Shown one piece after another: positions 32,704-41,119 of a stretch of 64,000 nucleotides of DNA. Position numbers and translations under genes: made by a program. The notes beneath the pieces are model-generated. The model saw only the letters and a program-made list of their open reading frames with translations. It was not told the DNA's origin and searched no databases. The stretch lies in the NCBI GenBank assembly GCA_964529175.1, contig CAZGVO010000001.1:620001-684000 (forward strand). Direction: 5' to 3'. The DNA comes from JAAFJM01 sp964529175 (GTDB lineage Bacteria; Bacteroidota; Bacteroidia; UKL13-3). The stretch's first letter is position 1. Every line of letters begins with the position of its first letter.

Positions 32704-33435
32704 ATGGAAACAAATAACAAAAACTTAGAAACCTTAATTAAGTTGAGACATTTATCAGAAGGTTTAAATTCCAATTGGGAAGCGTTAAACACGGCAAAAG
32801 TTAAAGTAGCTCATTTGCTTGATGAGGCAAACAACATTGTAAAAATGTTTGGAAGTGATTTAGGTAAAAGCAAATTTCAGGAAGATGTAAATTCAATTGC
32901 TTCATTGAGAGATAAAATTGAATCTCAATTAGCCTATTTCAAAAATAAGATTGAAAGCCAATCGAGTAGTGATAGTTCAGAGATTTATAAAGATTTTTTG
33001 TCGAATACGGAATCCATTTCTTCTATATTTACAAAAATTGGTAAGTATCCCGATGACTACTTTTCAGGGATGAACAGTGCGGATTGGTTTGGAGTATGGG
33101 CTGTCATTCAGTCTAATATCTATACTGTTCAGGGCATCGGTCATTCTGCATTTGTTCAACTACAGATGTTTGAAAATTTTAGTAAACAAGAGATTGACGA
33201 CCTTACAAAAGAGATTATAAAATACATTCCAAAATCTTACCATATTGAAGATGCTATTCAATACAAACAAGAGTATATGACAGCTTTAGCTCAAATGGAA
33301 GAAGAAGCGAATAAAAAAGATAATCTTTGGGATCGTTTTTTAAATTTATTAGCGGGAAATATTCCATTTAAGCAAACTCCACAGGAACGTGTAATGATGA
33401 TGCGATGGGTAAATGGTGAGAAAGGCGAACTTTAA
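32704..33435 (+). CDS. Hypothetical helical cytoplasmic protein
   Basis: The 243 residues are mostly predicted helix with coiled-coil stretches (about 10-100), no signal peptide and no membrane segment. I do not recognise a family. It starts 8 bp after dps and ends 12 bp before the TetR gene, so it is cotranscribed with them. Confidence 0.7.
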   Translation: METNNKNLETLIKLRHLSEGLNSNWEALNTAKVKVAHLLDEANNIVKMFGSDLGKSKFQEDVNSIASLRDKIESQLAYFKNKIESQSSSDSSEIYKDFLSNTESISSIFTKIGKYPDDYFSGMNSADWFGVWAVIQSNIYTVQGIGHSAFVQLQMFENFSKQEIDDLTKEIIKYIPKSYHIEDAIQYKQEYMTALAQMEEEANKKDNLWDRFLNLLAGNIPFKQTPQERVMMMRWVNGEKGEL

Positions 33436-33446
33436 AAAGCGAAAAA

Positions 33447-34040
33447 ATGACAACAGAAACAATTTCTGACAGACAACTTGAAATTATTGAAGCCGCAGGA
33501 AAAATATTGTCTGCTTCGGGAATAAGTGGGCTAACAATTAAGAACTTGGCTAAGGAAATGAAATTTTCTGAAAGTGCCATTTACAGACACTTTACAAGCA
33601 AGGAAGAAATCATAATTGCCTTACTTGTGTATCTTGCTCAAAGTATGGATGAACGCTATACTAATGCGATTAAAAACGAACAATCGCCCGAAGAAAAATT
33701 TACAACGCTGTTTCAAAACCAATTTTCATTCTTCAAAAAGCATCCGCATTTTGTAGTGGCGGTATTTTCTGACGGATTAATGGAAGAAAGTGAACGTATC
33801 AATGAAACCATTCTAAAAATTATGCAGGTTAAAATGAAGCACTTGATTCCTATCATAATAGAAGGTCAACAAAAAAGCATTTTCACTAATTCAATTACTT
33901 CTGATGAGTTAATTCATATCGTGATGGGCACTTTCAGGCTGCAAATGTACAAATGGAGAGTTGCTAATTTCCAGTTTGACATTATCAGAAATGGAGACAA
34001 TATGATACAGGCTGTTTTAACTCTAATAAAATCCAAATGA
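33447..34040 (+). CDS. TetR/AcrR-family repressor
   Basis: The N-terminal HTH is clear at residues 11-55 (GISGLTIKNLAKEMKFSESAIYRHFTSKEEI). A helical ligand-binding and dimerisation domain fills the remainder of the 197 residues. It overlaps the next gene by 4 bp. The likely targets are the two related palindromes at 31741 (operon promoter) and 35198 (start of the outer-membrane factor gene). The inducer is unknown. Confidence 0.93.
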   Translation: MTTETISDRQLEIIEAAGKILSASGISGLTIKNLAKEMKFSESAIYRHFTSKEEIIIALLVYLAQSMDERYTNAIKNEQSPEEKFTTLFQNQFSFFKKHPHFVVAVFSDGLMEESERINETILKIMQVKMKHLIPIIIEGQQKSIFTNSITSDELIHIVMGTFRLQMYKWRVANFQFDIIRNGDNMIQAVLTLIKSK

Positions 34041-34441
34041 AAAAGTATGTCCTCAATACATCAGCAGTAATTCTAACTGCCTTTGGCTTGCTTACTCTTT
34101 TTCTTAGCACATCAGTAATTTTTGATTTGTTTGGTATCAGAGAAAAGGAAGGCAATTATGTTCTGTTTGTGGTTTTGTCAAATTTTATCAGTAGCATTCT
34201 ATACCTTTTTGCTGCTTATGGGTTTGCTAAAAGCAAAAAATGGACAGCTACTCTATTAGGAATTTCAACAATTATATTGATAGCTGCATTTATCGGACTT
34301 AAAATTCACGCTAATTCGGGTGGTATCTATGAAACAAAAACCATCGGTGCAATGATTTTCAGAATTGCGGTAACGCTTGTATTTGCAATCATTGCATTTT
34401 TCACTATCAATAAACAATTAAATAAAAATCATAATGAATAA
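34037..34441 (+). CDS. Small four-helix membrane protein, unknown
   Basis: The 134-residue product has four hydrophobic helices (about 9-29, 45-65, 72-92 and 106-126) and almost no loops. No family is recognised. It overlaps the TetR gene by 4 bp upstream and the lipoprotein gene by 8 bp downstream, which implies translational coupling. Confidence 0.75.
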   Translation: MKKYVLNTSAVILTAFGLLTLFLSTSVIFDLFGIREKEGNYVLFVVLSNFISSILYLFAAYGFAKSKKWTATLLGISTIILIAAFIGLKIHANSGGIYETKTIGAMIFRIAVTLVFAIIAFFTINKQLNKNHNE

Positions 34442-34895
34442 ATTAATCTTAACATTTGCCGTAGGTAGCTTATTGCTATATAGTTGTGGCAATTCCACAA
34501 ACGAGAAATTAAGTAATCAACCAGAAATTGCTGAACATAATGATCATCATCACGATGATGAAAGTGAAGCCATCGAACTTAACAATGGTGAAAAATGGCA
34601 AGTGGATGCCAATATGCTAACTCATATCAGAAATATGGAAAATGATGTTGTTTCCTTTGCTAAGGTCGAGCAAAAAGATTACAAATCATTATCTGAAAAA
34701 CTACAATCAAACATTGATTTACTTACTTCAAACTGCACTATGAAAGGCAAAGCCCACGATGAATTGCACAAGTGGCTGTTGCCATACATTGATTTGGTAA
34801 AAGAACTTTCAGAAGCTAAAAACGAAACCGAAGCAACTAAGCAATTTGAAAATATTCAAATTTCATTCACAACATTTAATCAATACTTCCAATGA
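34434..34895 (+). CDS. His-rich lipoprotein, possibly metal-binding
   Basis: The lipobox ends LLLYSC (Cys at about residue 18). A His/Asp cluster (HNDHHHDDE) at about residues 35-43 could bind metal. The C-terminal half contains NCTMKGKAHDELHKWLLPYIDLV, which recalls DUF3347-like domains found with copper/heavy-metal efflux proteins. The resemblance is from memory and should be tested. It sits inside the efflux operon with short overlaps on both sides. Confidence 0.7.
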   Translation: MNKLILTFAVGSLLLYSCGNSTNEKLSNQPEIAEHNDHHHDDESEAIELNNGEKWQVDANMLTHIRNMENDVVSFAKVEQKDYKSLSEKLQSNIDLLTSNCTMKGKAHDELHKWLLPYIDLVKELSEAKNETEATKQFENIQISFTTFNQYFQ

Positions 34896-35179
34896 ACATA
34901 AAAGAATTACATACACAAGAAAAACCAGTTTCAGCAACTTCTCTTTTCAAAAGTGAACTGGGTAACGCAACAGCTATTCAAATTTTGCAAGGCGAAAAAT
35001 TAAAAGAGCATATCACCAAAACACCAGCACTTTTGATTTGCGTTGAAGGAGAAGTGATTTTTGAAAATGAAAAAGGAATAAAAGAAACACTATTATCGGG
35101 CGACTTTGTAAACATTGAACCAATGGTAAAACATTGGGTTGTAGGAACAATTGAAAGTCAATTAATTCTCATTAAGTAA
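34892..35179 (+). CDS. Small cupin-fold protein
   Basis: The 95-residue beta-rich protein fits a single cupin domain (LLICVEGEVIFENEKGIKETLLSGDFVNIEPMVKHWV). Only one of the usual cupin His (in MVKHWV) is evident. It overlaps the lipoprotein gene by 4 bp. A role in sensing or binding a small ligand is possible, but no substrate can be named. Confidence 0.75.
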   Translation: MNIKELHTQEKPVSATSLFKSELGNATAIQILQGEKLKEHITKTPALLICVEGEVIFENEKGIKETLLSGDFVNIEPMVKHWVVGTIESQLILIK

Positions 35180-35192
35180 AAAAATTTGACAA

Positions 35193-36527
35193 ATGAAGTT
35201 AGCGAATATTCACAAACATTATGTTGCTCTGTTATTGATAATAGGAGGCTTTCAATCTGCACAAGCACAAACTTGGACTTTGCAACAATGTATTGACACC
35301 GCACAGGTTCATAACAAAAATCTGCAAATGAGCAGAAACAATATGGCTATTGGCGAACAAAGAGAAAAAGAAGCCAAAGCCAATTTAATCCCAAAAGTAA
35401 CAGCCAATGCGGATTACAAGTATTTTACAAACCTGCCTTATCAGCTTTTACCTGTGAATGCTTTTAATCCTGCACTACCTGAAGGTGAATACAGAGCAAT
35501 GCAGTTTGGCGTTCCGCACAACATCAACGCAAACTTGCAACTCTCAATGCCATTGTATAATCCACAAGTTTATGGTGCTATACAAACAACAAAAATCGCT
35601 TCGGAATTGACCGACTTACAGTATCAAAAAACGGAGGAGCAAATCTATTTTGAAATTTCCAATTTGTATTACAATGCCCAAATCTTGCATCATCAATTGG
35701 CATTTATTGACAGTAATCTGATTAATGCAGAAAGACTTCTAAAAAATATGCAATTGCTCAATGAACAATTGCTTGCTAAAGGAACAGATGTAAGCAAGGT
35801 AAAATTGCAAGTATCACAATTAACCACCCAAAAGGAAACCATCAAAAGCAAATACGAGCAGGTTCTAAATGCGTTGAAATTTGCTATGGGTATTTCCATT
35901 GAACAAAATCTGCAAATTGAAGCAAACATTCAATATCAAAACACAAATGAATATTCAACTTCATCAACCTTAGATATTCGAATAATAAAAACTCAAAACC
36001 GCTTATTGTCGAGTGAACTCAACACACTCAACAAATCAAGGTATTTGCCATCGCTAAATCTGGTTGGAATGTATGGAACAACGGGCTTTGGTTATAACGG
36101 ACAACCTGCTTCTTTTCTTGATTTTTATCCGATTGGTTTTGCAGGTATTCAATTGTCCTATCCACTATTTAACGGAACGGTTACACTTCGAAAAATAAAT
36201 CAGAAAACGCTTGAACTCCGAAACAATGAACTTCAATTTGGATTGCTTACCGAGCAAAACAATATGCAAGTTGAAAATGCCAAAATACAAAGAGAAGTCG
36301 CTAAAAAAACGGTAGAAACCACAACCGAACAAATACAATTGGCACAAACAATCTATGAGCAAACCGTTCTTCAACAGAAACAAGGAACGGCAAGTTTAAC
36401 CGATGTTTTGCTTGCAGACAATGCTTTGCGTGAAGCACAACAAACCTACCTATCTGCTGTAATTGATTACCTAAAAGCAGATTTAGAACTAAAAAAACTC
36501 ACAGGAAATATTTCAACAACCAAATAA
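35193..36527 (+). CDS. TolC-family outer-membrane factor
   Basis: A signal peptide (to ...SAQAQ, about residue 26) is followed by the duplicated helical/beta layout of TolC trimeric channels (WTLQQCIDTAQVHNKNLQMSRNN near the start, ADNALREAQQTYLSAVIDYL near the end). The length is 444 residues. It is the outer-membrane exit of the RND pump encoded just downstream. A second copy of the operator-like palindrome overlaps its first codons. Confidence 0.94.
   Translation: MKLANIHKHYVALLLIIGGFQSAQAQTWTLQQCIDTAQVHNKNLQMSRNNMAIGEQREKEAKANLIPKVTANADYKYFTNLPYQLLPVNAFNPALPEGEYRAMQFGVPHNINANLQLSMPLYNPQVYGAIQTTKIASELTDLQYQKTEEQIYFEISNLYYNAQILHHQLAFIDSNLINAERLLKNMQLLNEQLLAKGTDVSKVKLQVSQLTTQKETIKSKYEQVLNALKFAMGISIEQNLQIEANIQYQNTNEYSTSSTLDIRIIKTQNRLLSSELNTLNKSRYLPSLNLVGMYGTTGFGYNGQPASFLDFYPIGFAGIQLSYPLFNGTVTLRKINQKTLELRNNELQFGLLTEQNNMQVENAKIQREVAKKTVETTTEQIQLAQTIYEQTVLQQKQGTASLTDVLLADNALREAQQTYLSAVIDYLKADLELKKLTGNISTTK
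35198..35217. promoter_or_regulatory. Candidate TetR operator 2
   Basis: GTTAGCGAATATTCACAAAC shares the 13-base core AGCGAATATTCAC with operator 1 and is also an imperfect palindrome around GAATATTC. It lies over codons 2-9 of the outer-membrane factor gene, where binding could act as a roadblock or control an internal start. Confidence 0.55.
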
Positions 36528-36535
36528 TTATCACA

Positions 36536-37606
36536 ATGAATACAAAATCATCAATCCTAAAAAAAGCACTCTACGTCATCATTCCGTTGGCGATAATTGC
36601 CATTGTGGTAATTAAGTTGAAAACAAACAAGGAAATTACGCAGAGTAAAGTCTATCAATACGATAAAGAAGAAGCTATAAATGTTCAAGTAGATACATTG
36701 CAACTTGAAAATGTGAATGCAGAATTTTCTTATTCAGGCACATTTGAGCCCAACAAGGAAACAAAAATAAGTGCCGAATTACAAGGGAAAATTAACACCA
36801 TTTTAGTTGATGCTGGAAGCGTTGTAAGTAAAGGTCAAACTTTAATTCAATTGGATAATTCATTGCTGAAATTGCAACTGCAAACTATTGAAGTGCAAAT
36901 AGAAGGATTGGAAGCAGATGTAAATCGCTATACCATTTTGGCTAAAGCAGATGCCATTCAAGGTGTTCAATTAGAAAAAGCAGAATTAGGTTTGAAATCT
37001 GCAAAAGTTCAGAAAGCGACTTTGTTGGAGCAGATAAACAAAACGACCATCAAAGCACCTTTTAACGGAGTAGTTACTGCAAAATTAAGTGAAGAAGGAG
37101 CTTTTGCTGCACCGGGCGTTCCATTGCTCCAAATAACGGACATTACAACTTTAAAATTCACCGTAAATGTTCCCGAAAAAGATTTAAGTCAGTTCAAATT
37201 AAATCAAAGCTATTCGCTTACGGCAGATGCCTATTCTGAAATTCTATTGACTGGAAAAACTACTATGATTGGCAGTAAAGCCAATATGGGCAGTAGTTTT
37301 CCTGTTCAGTTTACGGTAAATAACACATCGGACTTGAAAATAAAATCTGGGATGTTTGGTAAAGTTTTACTCAAAAGCGAAACGTCTGGAAAGGGAATTA
37401 TCATACCGTCATCTGCCATACAAGGCACAGATAACCAACCACAGGTTTATGTTGTGAAAAATGGCAAAGCCCTTTTGCAAAACATCACTATTTCAAAAAA
37501 GACACAAAACAAAGCTGTTGTTTCAAATGGATTAAATGAAGGTGATGTAATTGTAACGAATGGCTTCATCAATCTTTTTGATGGGGCGAATGTAACTGTT
37601 AAATAA
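36536..37606 (+). CDS. RND efflux periplasmic adaptor (HlyD/MFP family)
   Basis: The 356-residue protein has an N-terminal membrane anchor (residues 12-28). A split biotinyl-lipoyl domain carries GKINTILVDAGSVVSKGQTL and IKAPFNGVVTAKLSEEG, flanking a short helical hairpin. Beta-barrel and membrane-proximal domains follow, ending VIVTNGFINLFDGANV. It links the inner-membrane pump to the TolC channel. Spacing is 9 bp to the upstream gene and 13 bp to the downstream gene. Confidence 0.95.
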   Translation: MNTKSSILKKALYVIIPLAIIAIVVIKLKTNKEITQSKVYQYDKEEAINVQVDTLQLENVNAEFSYSGTFEPNKETKISAELQGKINTILVDAGSVVSKGQTLIQLDNSLLKLQLQTIEVQIEGLEADVNRYTILAKADAIQGVQLEKAELGLKSAKVQKATLLEQINKTTIKAPFNGVVTAKLSEEGAFAAPGVPLLQITDITTLKFTVNVPEKDLSQFKLNQSYSLTADAYSEILLTGKTTMIGSKANMGSSFPVQFTVNNTSDLKIKSGMFGKVLLKSETSGKGIIIPSSAIQGTDNQPQVYVVKNGKALLQNITISKKTQNKAVVSNGLNEGDVIVTNGFINLFDGANVTVK

Positions 37607-37618
37607 AATCAGCGAAAA

Positions 37619-40600
37619 ATGAATATTACAGAAATATCAATCAAACGTCCTTCGCTGATAATAGTGCTTTTCAGCGTATTTACTTTATTAGGATTTATCG
37701 GGTATAAAAATTTGAGTTACGAGTTAATGCCCGACTTTAATCAGCCCGTAGTTGTAATTAAGACTGTTTACCCTGGTGCCGAACCAAACGAAGTAGAAAC
37801 ATCCGTTTCACGAAAAATAGAAGATGCTTTATCCAACTTGGAGGGTGTAGATTACTTGGTTACAAAATCATTGCCCAATGCTTCTATCATCATAGCCAAT
37901 CTAAAATATGGGACAGATTTGGATAAAACAATGCAAGATGCACAACGCTACATTGACAACATTCGCAAAGATTTACCACAGGATATTTTAAGTCCTGTAA
38001 TGAGTAAAGTTTCTCCAAATGATTTGCCAATAATGTCTATCAGTGCAACAAGTAATTTATCTTCTACCGAGTTTTATCAAAAAATGAAAGATGATTATCT
38101 GCCACAAATTCAGCAAATAAAAGGAGTAGCAGAAATTACCATTTTAGGAGGAGAAGAAAGAGAAATACAAGTAAAAATAAATCAAGACAAACTGAAATTG
38201 TATAAAATTTCTATGGTTCAGGTTGTTGAAGCAATTAATCGTTCGGGTTTAGACTTACCTGCCGGAAAAGTGCAAACTGAAAAAGAAAACAACTCGGTTC
38301 GTTTAACGGGAAAGTTTACAACCTTAGAGGATATTAAAAATGTTCAGGTGGCGATGCCTGTTTTAGGAAGTCCAGTTTATGTAAAAGACATAGCAGATGT
38401 AATTGATGGTATAAAAGAAACAACTTCCATCAGTCGCTACAACGGTAAAAACGGCATTGGTTTAATGTTGAAAAAACAAGGAGATGCAAACGCAGTAGAT
38501 GTTTCAAAAGCCGTTCGGGAGAAATTTCAATCTATCGAACAACAAAATGCCAGTTCGGGTGTGAAATTTATTATTGCAGACGATAGCACCGACAACACGA
38601 TTGCAGCCGTAAACTCCGTTGTTTTTGACTTGATTTTAGCGGTTCTGTTGGTATCGTTGGTAATGCTTTTATTTCTACGAAGTTTTAGAAATTCCTTAAT
38701 CGTTTTGGTAGCTATTCCAACATCTTTAGTTACTGCATTCGCTGTGATGTGGCTTTTGGGTTACACCTTAAATTTAATGACCTTGCTTGCAATGTCTTTA
38801 ATCATCGGTATTTTGGTAGATGATGCTACCGTAGTTTTAGAAAATATTCAAAAGCACTTAGATAAAGGAAAAGACAAACGATCTGCTGCAATGGATGGCA
38901 GAATGGAAATTGGCTTTGCTGCTTTATCCATCACCTTAGTTGACGTTGTAGTTTTTTTACCTATTCTTTTTCTACAAGTATTTGTTGCTGATATGCTCAA
39001 GCAGTTTTCGGTTGTTGTAGTAACTTCTACTCTCACCAGTTTATTGGTTGGTTTTACTTTAACGCCTTGGATGGCTTCACGTATTGGTAAGAAAGAAGAT
39101 TTACAACCAACCAAATTCTTCAATCGATTTCTACTTTGGTTTGAAATTCAGTTAGAAAACTTTAATGAATGGTATGGTCGCAGATTAGAATGGGTATTGA
39201 GCCATAAATTAGCTTTTACAGGTATCGTTATTGTGCTTTTTGCAATGACTTTAGGCATTATGAAACAAGGTATTATTGGTAAAGAATTAATTTCAACAGG
39301 CGACCAAGGTAAATTTAGAATGGCATTAGAATTTGATAAGTCCACATCTATACATCAAAACAATTTAATTGCTCAAAAGATTGAAACATACATTATTCAA
39401 CAACCCGAAGTAGCAACGGTGTTCAGCAATATTGGCGGACCAAGCACGGGCATTGGAAGTTTGGGTGTAGGTTCAGCAAATAAAACTGAATTTACTATTC
39501 AACTAAAATCCAAAAAGGAATTGGATAATTTACCTACCGAAACATTTATGAAAAATCTTCGGGAAGAACTAAAGTCAAAATTTCCGAGTATCAGTTATTC
39601 AATGGCAGCATTGGGTTTAATTCCACGTTCAGCACCAATAGAAATTACGTTAAGCGGTAGCAATTTGGATTTGGTGATGAAAACAGGCGATGAACTAAAA
39701 ACGGTAATTGAAAAAATTCCCGGTGCGGATAATGTTCGCTTATCCGTTGAAGCAGGTAGTCCCGAATACAAAATAATTCCCGACAAAGATAAAATGCAAC
39801 GATTGGGTTTAACAACCGCTTATGTTGGATTGAACCTAAGAACTGCCTTTACAGGAAATGATGATGCGACCCTAACCGAAAACGGAACGGAATATCCTGT
39901 GCGAATTTGGTTAGATGAATTTAGCCGACAAAATTTTGAAGATGTTCAACAACTTTCTATCATTAACCCAATGGGGATACCAGTTGAAGTTTCACAATTT
40001 GCAACTGTTGAGCAAGACAATTCCCCTTCCTTATTAGAAAGGAAAGACCGACAACCAGCAGTTACACTTACTTCTGACGCATTAGGCAGACCATCAGGAA
40101 CTGTGGCAGACGATGTAGTAGCTTATCTCAAAGAAAATCCGTTGCCAAACGGAATACAAATGACTTGGGGTAGCGACATCAAAAGACAGAATGATAGTTT
40201 TGGAGCATTGGGTTCCGTTTTACTCATTTCATTTTTGCTGATTTACTTGATTATGGTAGCACTGTATGACAGCTTTGTTTATCCATTTGTGGTATTGTTT
40301 TCTATACCAGTTGCAGCAATTGGTGCGTTTTTCGCTTTGAATTTGTCATTAAGTAATTTGAGTTTATTCGCCTTACTCGGTTTAATTATGCTAATGGGCT
40401 TAGTGGTAAAAAACGCTATTCTAATTGTGGATTTTACTAATCAATTAAAAGCAGAAGGTAAACATTTTAAAGAAGCCTTAATCATTGCAGGAAAAGGTCG
40501 TATGCGACCAATCCTAATGACAACTCTTTCAATGGTTGTTGGTATGCTTCCCATTGCAATGGCAACAGGAACAGCAGCAGAATGGAAAAACGGTTTGGCT

Positions 40601-40711
40601 TGGGTAATCATTGGCGGACTTCTATCATCTTTAATTTTGACAGTGTTTTTAGTGCCGATGGTCTATTATTTAGTTGACACAGCGAAAGAAAAAATTAGCA
40701 AAAGAAATTAG
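37619..40711 (+). CDS. RND-family efflux permease (HAE1/AcrB type)
   Basis: This 1030-residue protein has the duplicated RND layout: twelve transmembrane helices and two large periplasmic loops. The proton-relay residues of the AcrB type are present: the Asp pair in GILVDDATVVLENI (helix 4) and the Lys in GLVVKNAILIVDF (helix 10). Those features point to a proton-driven drug/organic-solute exporter, not a heavy-metal CusA type. It is the last gene of the operon. The substrate is unknown. Confidence 0.95.
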   Translation: MNITEISIKRPSLIIVLFSVFTLLGFIGYKNLSYELMPDFNQPVVVIKTVYPGAEPNEVETSVSRKIEDALSNLEGVDYLVTKSLPNASIIIANLKYGTDLDKTMQDAQRYIDNIRKDLPQDILSPVMSKVSPNDLPIMSISATSNLSSTEFYQKMKDDYLPQIQQIKGVAEITILGGEEREIQVKINQDKLKLYKISMVQVVEAINRSGLDLPAGKVQTEKENNSVRLTGKFTTLEDIKNVQVAMPVLGSPVYVKDIADVIDGIKETTSISRYNGKNGIGLMLKKQGDANAVDVSKAVREKFQSIEQQNASSGVKFIIADDSTDNTIAAVNSVVFDLILAVLLVSLVMLLFLRSFRNSLIVLVAIPTSLVTAFAVMWLLGYTLNLMTLLAMSLIIGILVDDATVVLENIQKHLDKGKDKRSAAMDGRMEIGFAALSITLVDVVVFLPILFLQVFVADMLKQFSVVVVTSTLTSLLVGFTLTPWMASRIGKKEDLQPTKFFNRFLLWFEIQLENFNEWYGRRLEWVLSHKLAFTGIVIVLFAMTLGIMKQGIIGKELISTGDQGKFRMALEFDKSTSIHQNNLIAQKIETYIIQQPEVATVFSNIGGPSTGIGSLGVGSANKTEFTIQLKSKKELDNLPTETFMKNLREELKSKFPSISYSMAALGLIPRSAPIEITLSGSNLDLVMKTGDELKTVIEKIPGADNVRLSVEAGSPEYKIIPDKDKMQRLGLTTAYVGLNLRTAFTGNDDATLTENGTEYPVRIWLDEFSRQNFEDVQQLSIINPMGIPVEVSQFATVEQDNSPSLLERKDRQPAVTLTSDALGRPSGTVADDVVAYLKENPLPNGIQMTWGSDIKRQNDSFGALGSVLLISFLLIYLIMVALYDSFVYPFVVLFSIPVAAIGAFFALNLSLSNLSLFALLGLIMLMGLVVKNAILIVDFTNQLKAEGKHFKEALIIAGKGRMRPILMTTLSMVVGMLPIAMATGTAAEWKNGLAWVIIGGLLSSLILTVFLVPMVYYLVDTAKEKISKRN

Positions 40712-40721
40712 TCATCGCACA

Positions 40722-40788
40722 GGTGTAAGCACATTTGCAATTCGCACAAGCCAACGCACAGATCAAAAATTGCAAAAGAGCTTACACC
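40722..40788. repeat. Structured hairpin B
   Basis: Outer stem GGTGTAAGC/GCTTACACC, internal loop ACATTT/AAAAGA, inner stem GCAATT/AATTGC, terminal loop with CACAAGCCAACGCACA. It starts 10 bp after the permease stop. It shares both loops, but neither stem, with hairpin A at the other end of the operon. No U-run follows. Confidence 0.85.
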
Positions 40789-40803
40789 TTTATCACCCAA
40801 AGA

Positions 40804-40849
40804 AAAATTATTTTTTAAAATTTCCTTCCCTTCTAAAATTTTTAAAACC
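40804..40849. repeat. Right inverted repeat of the efflux module
   Basis: AAAATTATTTTTTAAAAT (40804-40821) and AAAATTTTTAAAACC (40835-40849) are the exact reverse complements of the two blocks at 31537-31579. The separating segment is 13 bp here and 10 bp at the left end, and it differs in sequence. Confidence 0.65.
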
Positions 40850-40945
40850 GCTACTCACAGCCGACACAAACAGGCCCATTCGCAACTCGACAATGACAGC
40901 GAAACTCACAGCGGACAATGACTTTACAACCTCGACAGACAGAAG

Positions 40946-41090
40946 GCCAGCTTATAACAGCGGTTTGGCAAAAGTGGCGGTTCAGTGCTTCGTATGACAT
41001 TTTTTCGTATAATTGAAGTGAGGTTCTTCGTATGAAGTTTGGTGGTAAAAATCGCCACCTTCGCCAAGCCGCCAACCGTTATAGCCAATG
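40946..41090. repeat. attC-like inverted-repeat site 2
   Basis: The left arm begins GGCCAGCTTATAACAGCGG and runs to GTGGCGG. The right arm begins ATCGCCACC and ends CCGTTATAGCCAATG. The arms pair imperfectly over about 33 bp. GTTCAGTGCTTCGTATGACA in the interior parallels GTTCAGTGTTTTAGCAT of site 1. The internal CTTCGTATGA is itself repeated. Ends and layout mark it as the same family as site 1. Confidence 0.75.
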
Positions 41091-41119
41091 GTAGGACGAC
41101 CACAAATAGATAGAGAACC

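Noticed and set aside
31591..40788. Hairpins A and B as further attC sites
   Set aside because: Their ends lack the TATAAC/GTTATA pattern and the segment start does not pair with the distal hairpin as in the cassette sites.
40969..41075. Coding frames inside attC-like site 2
   Set aside because: Open frames arise on both strands because the segment is an inverted repeat; no protein features.
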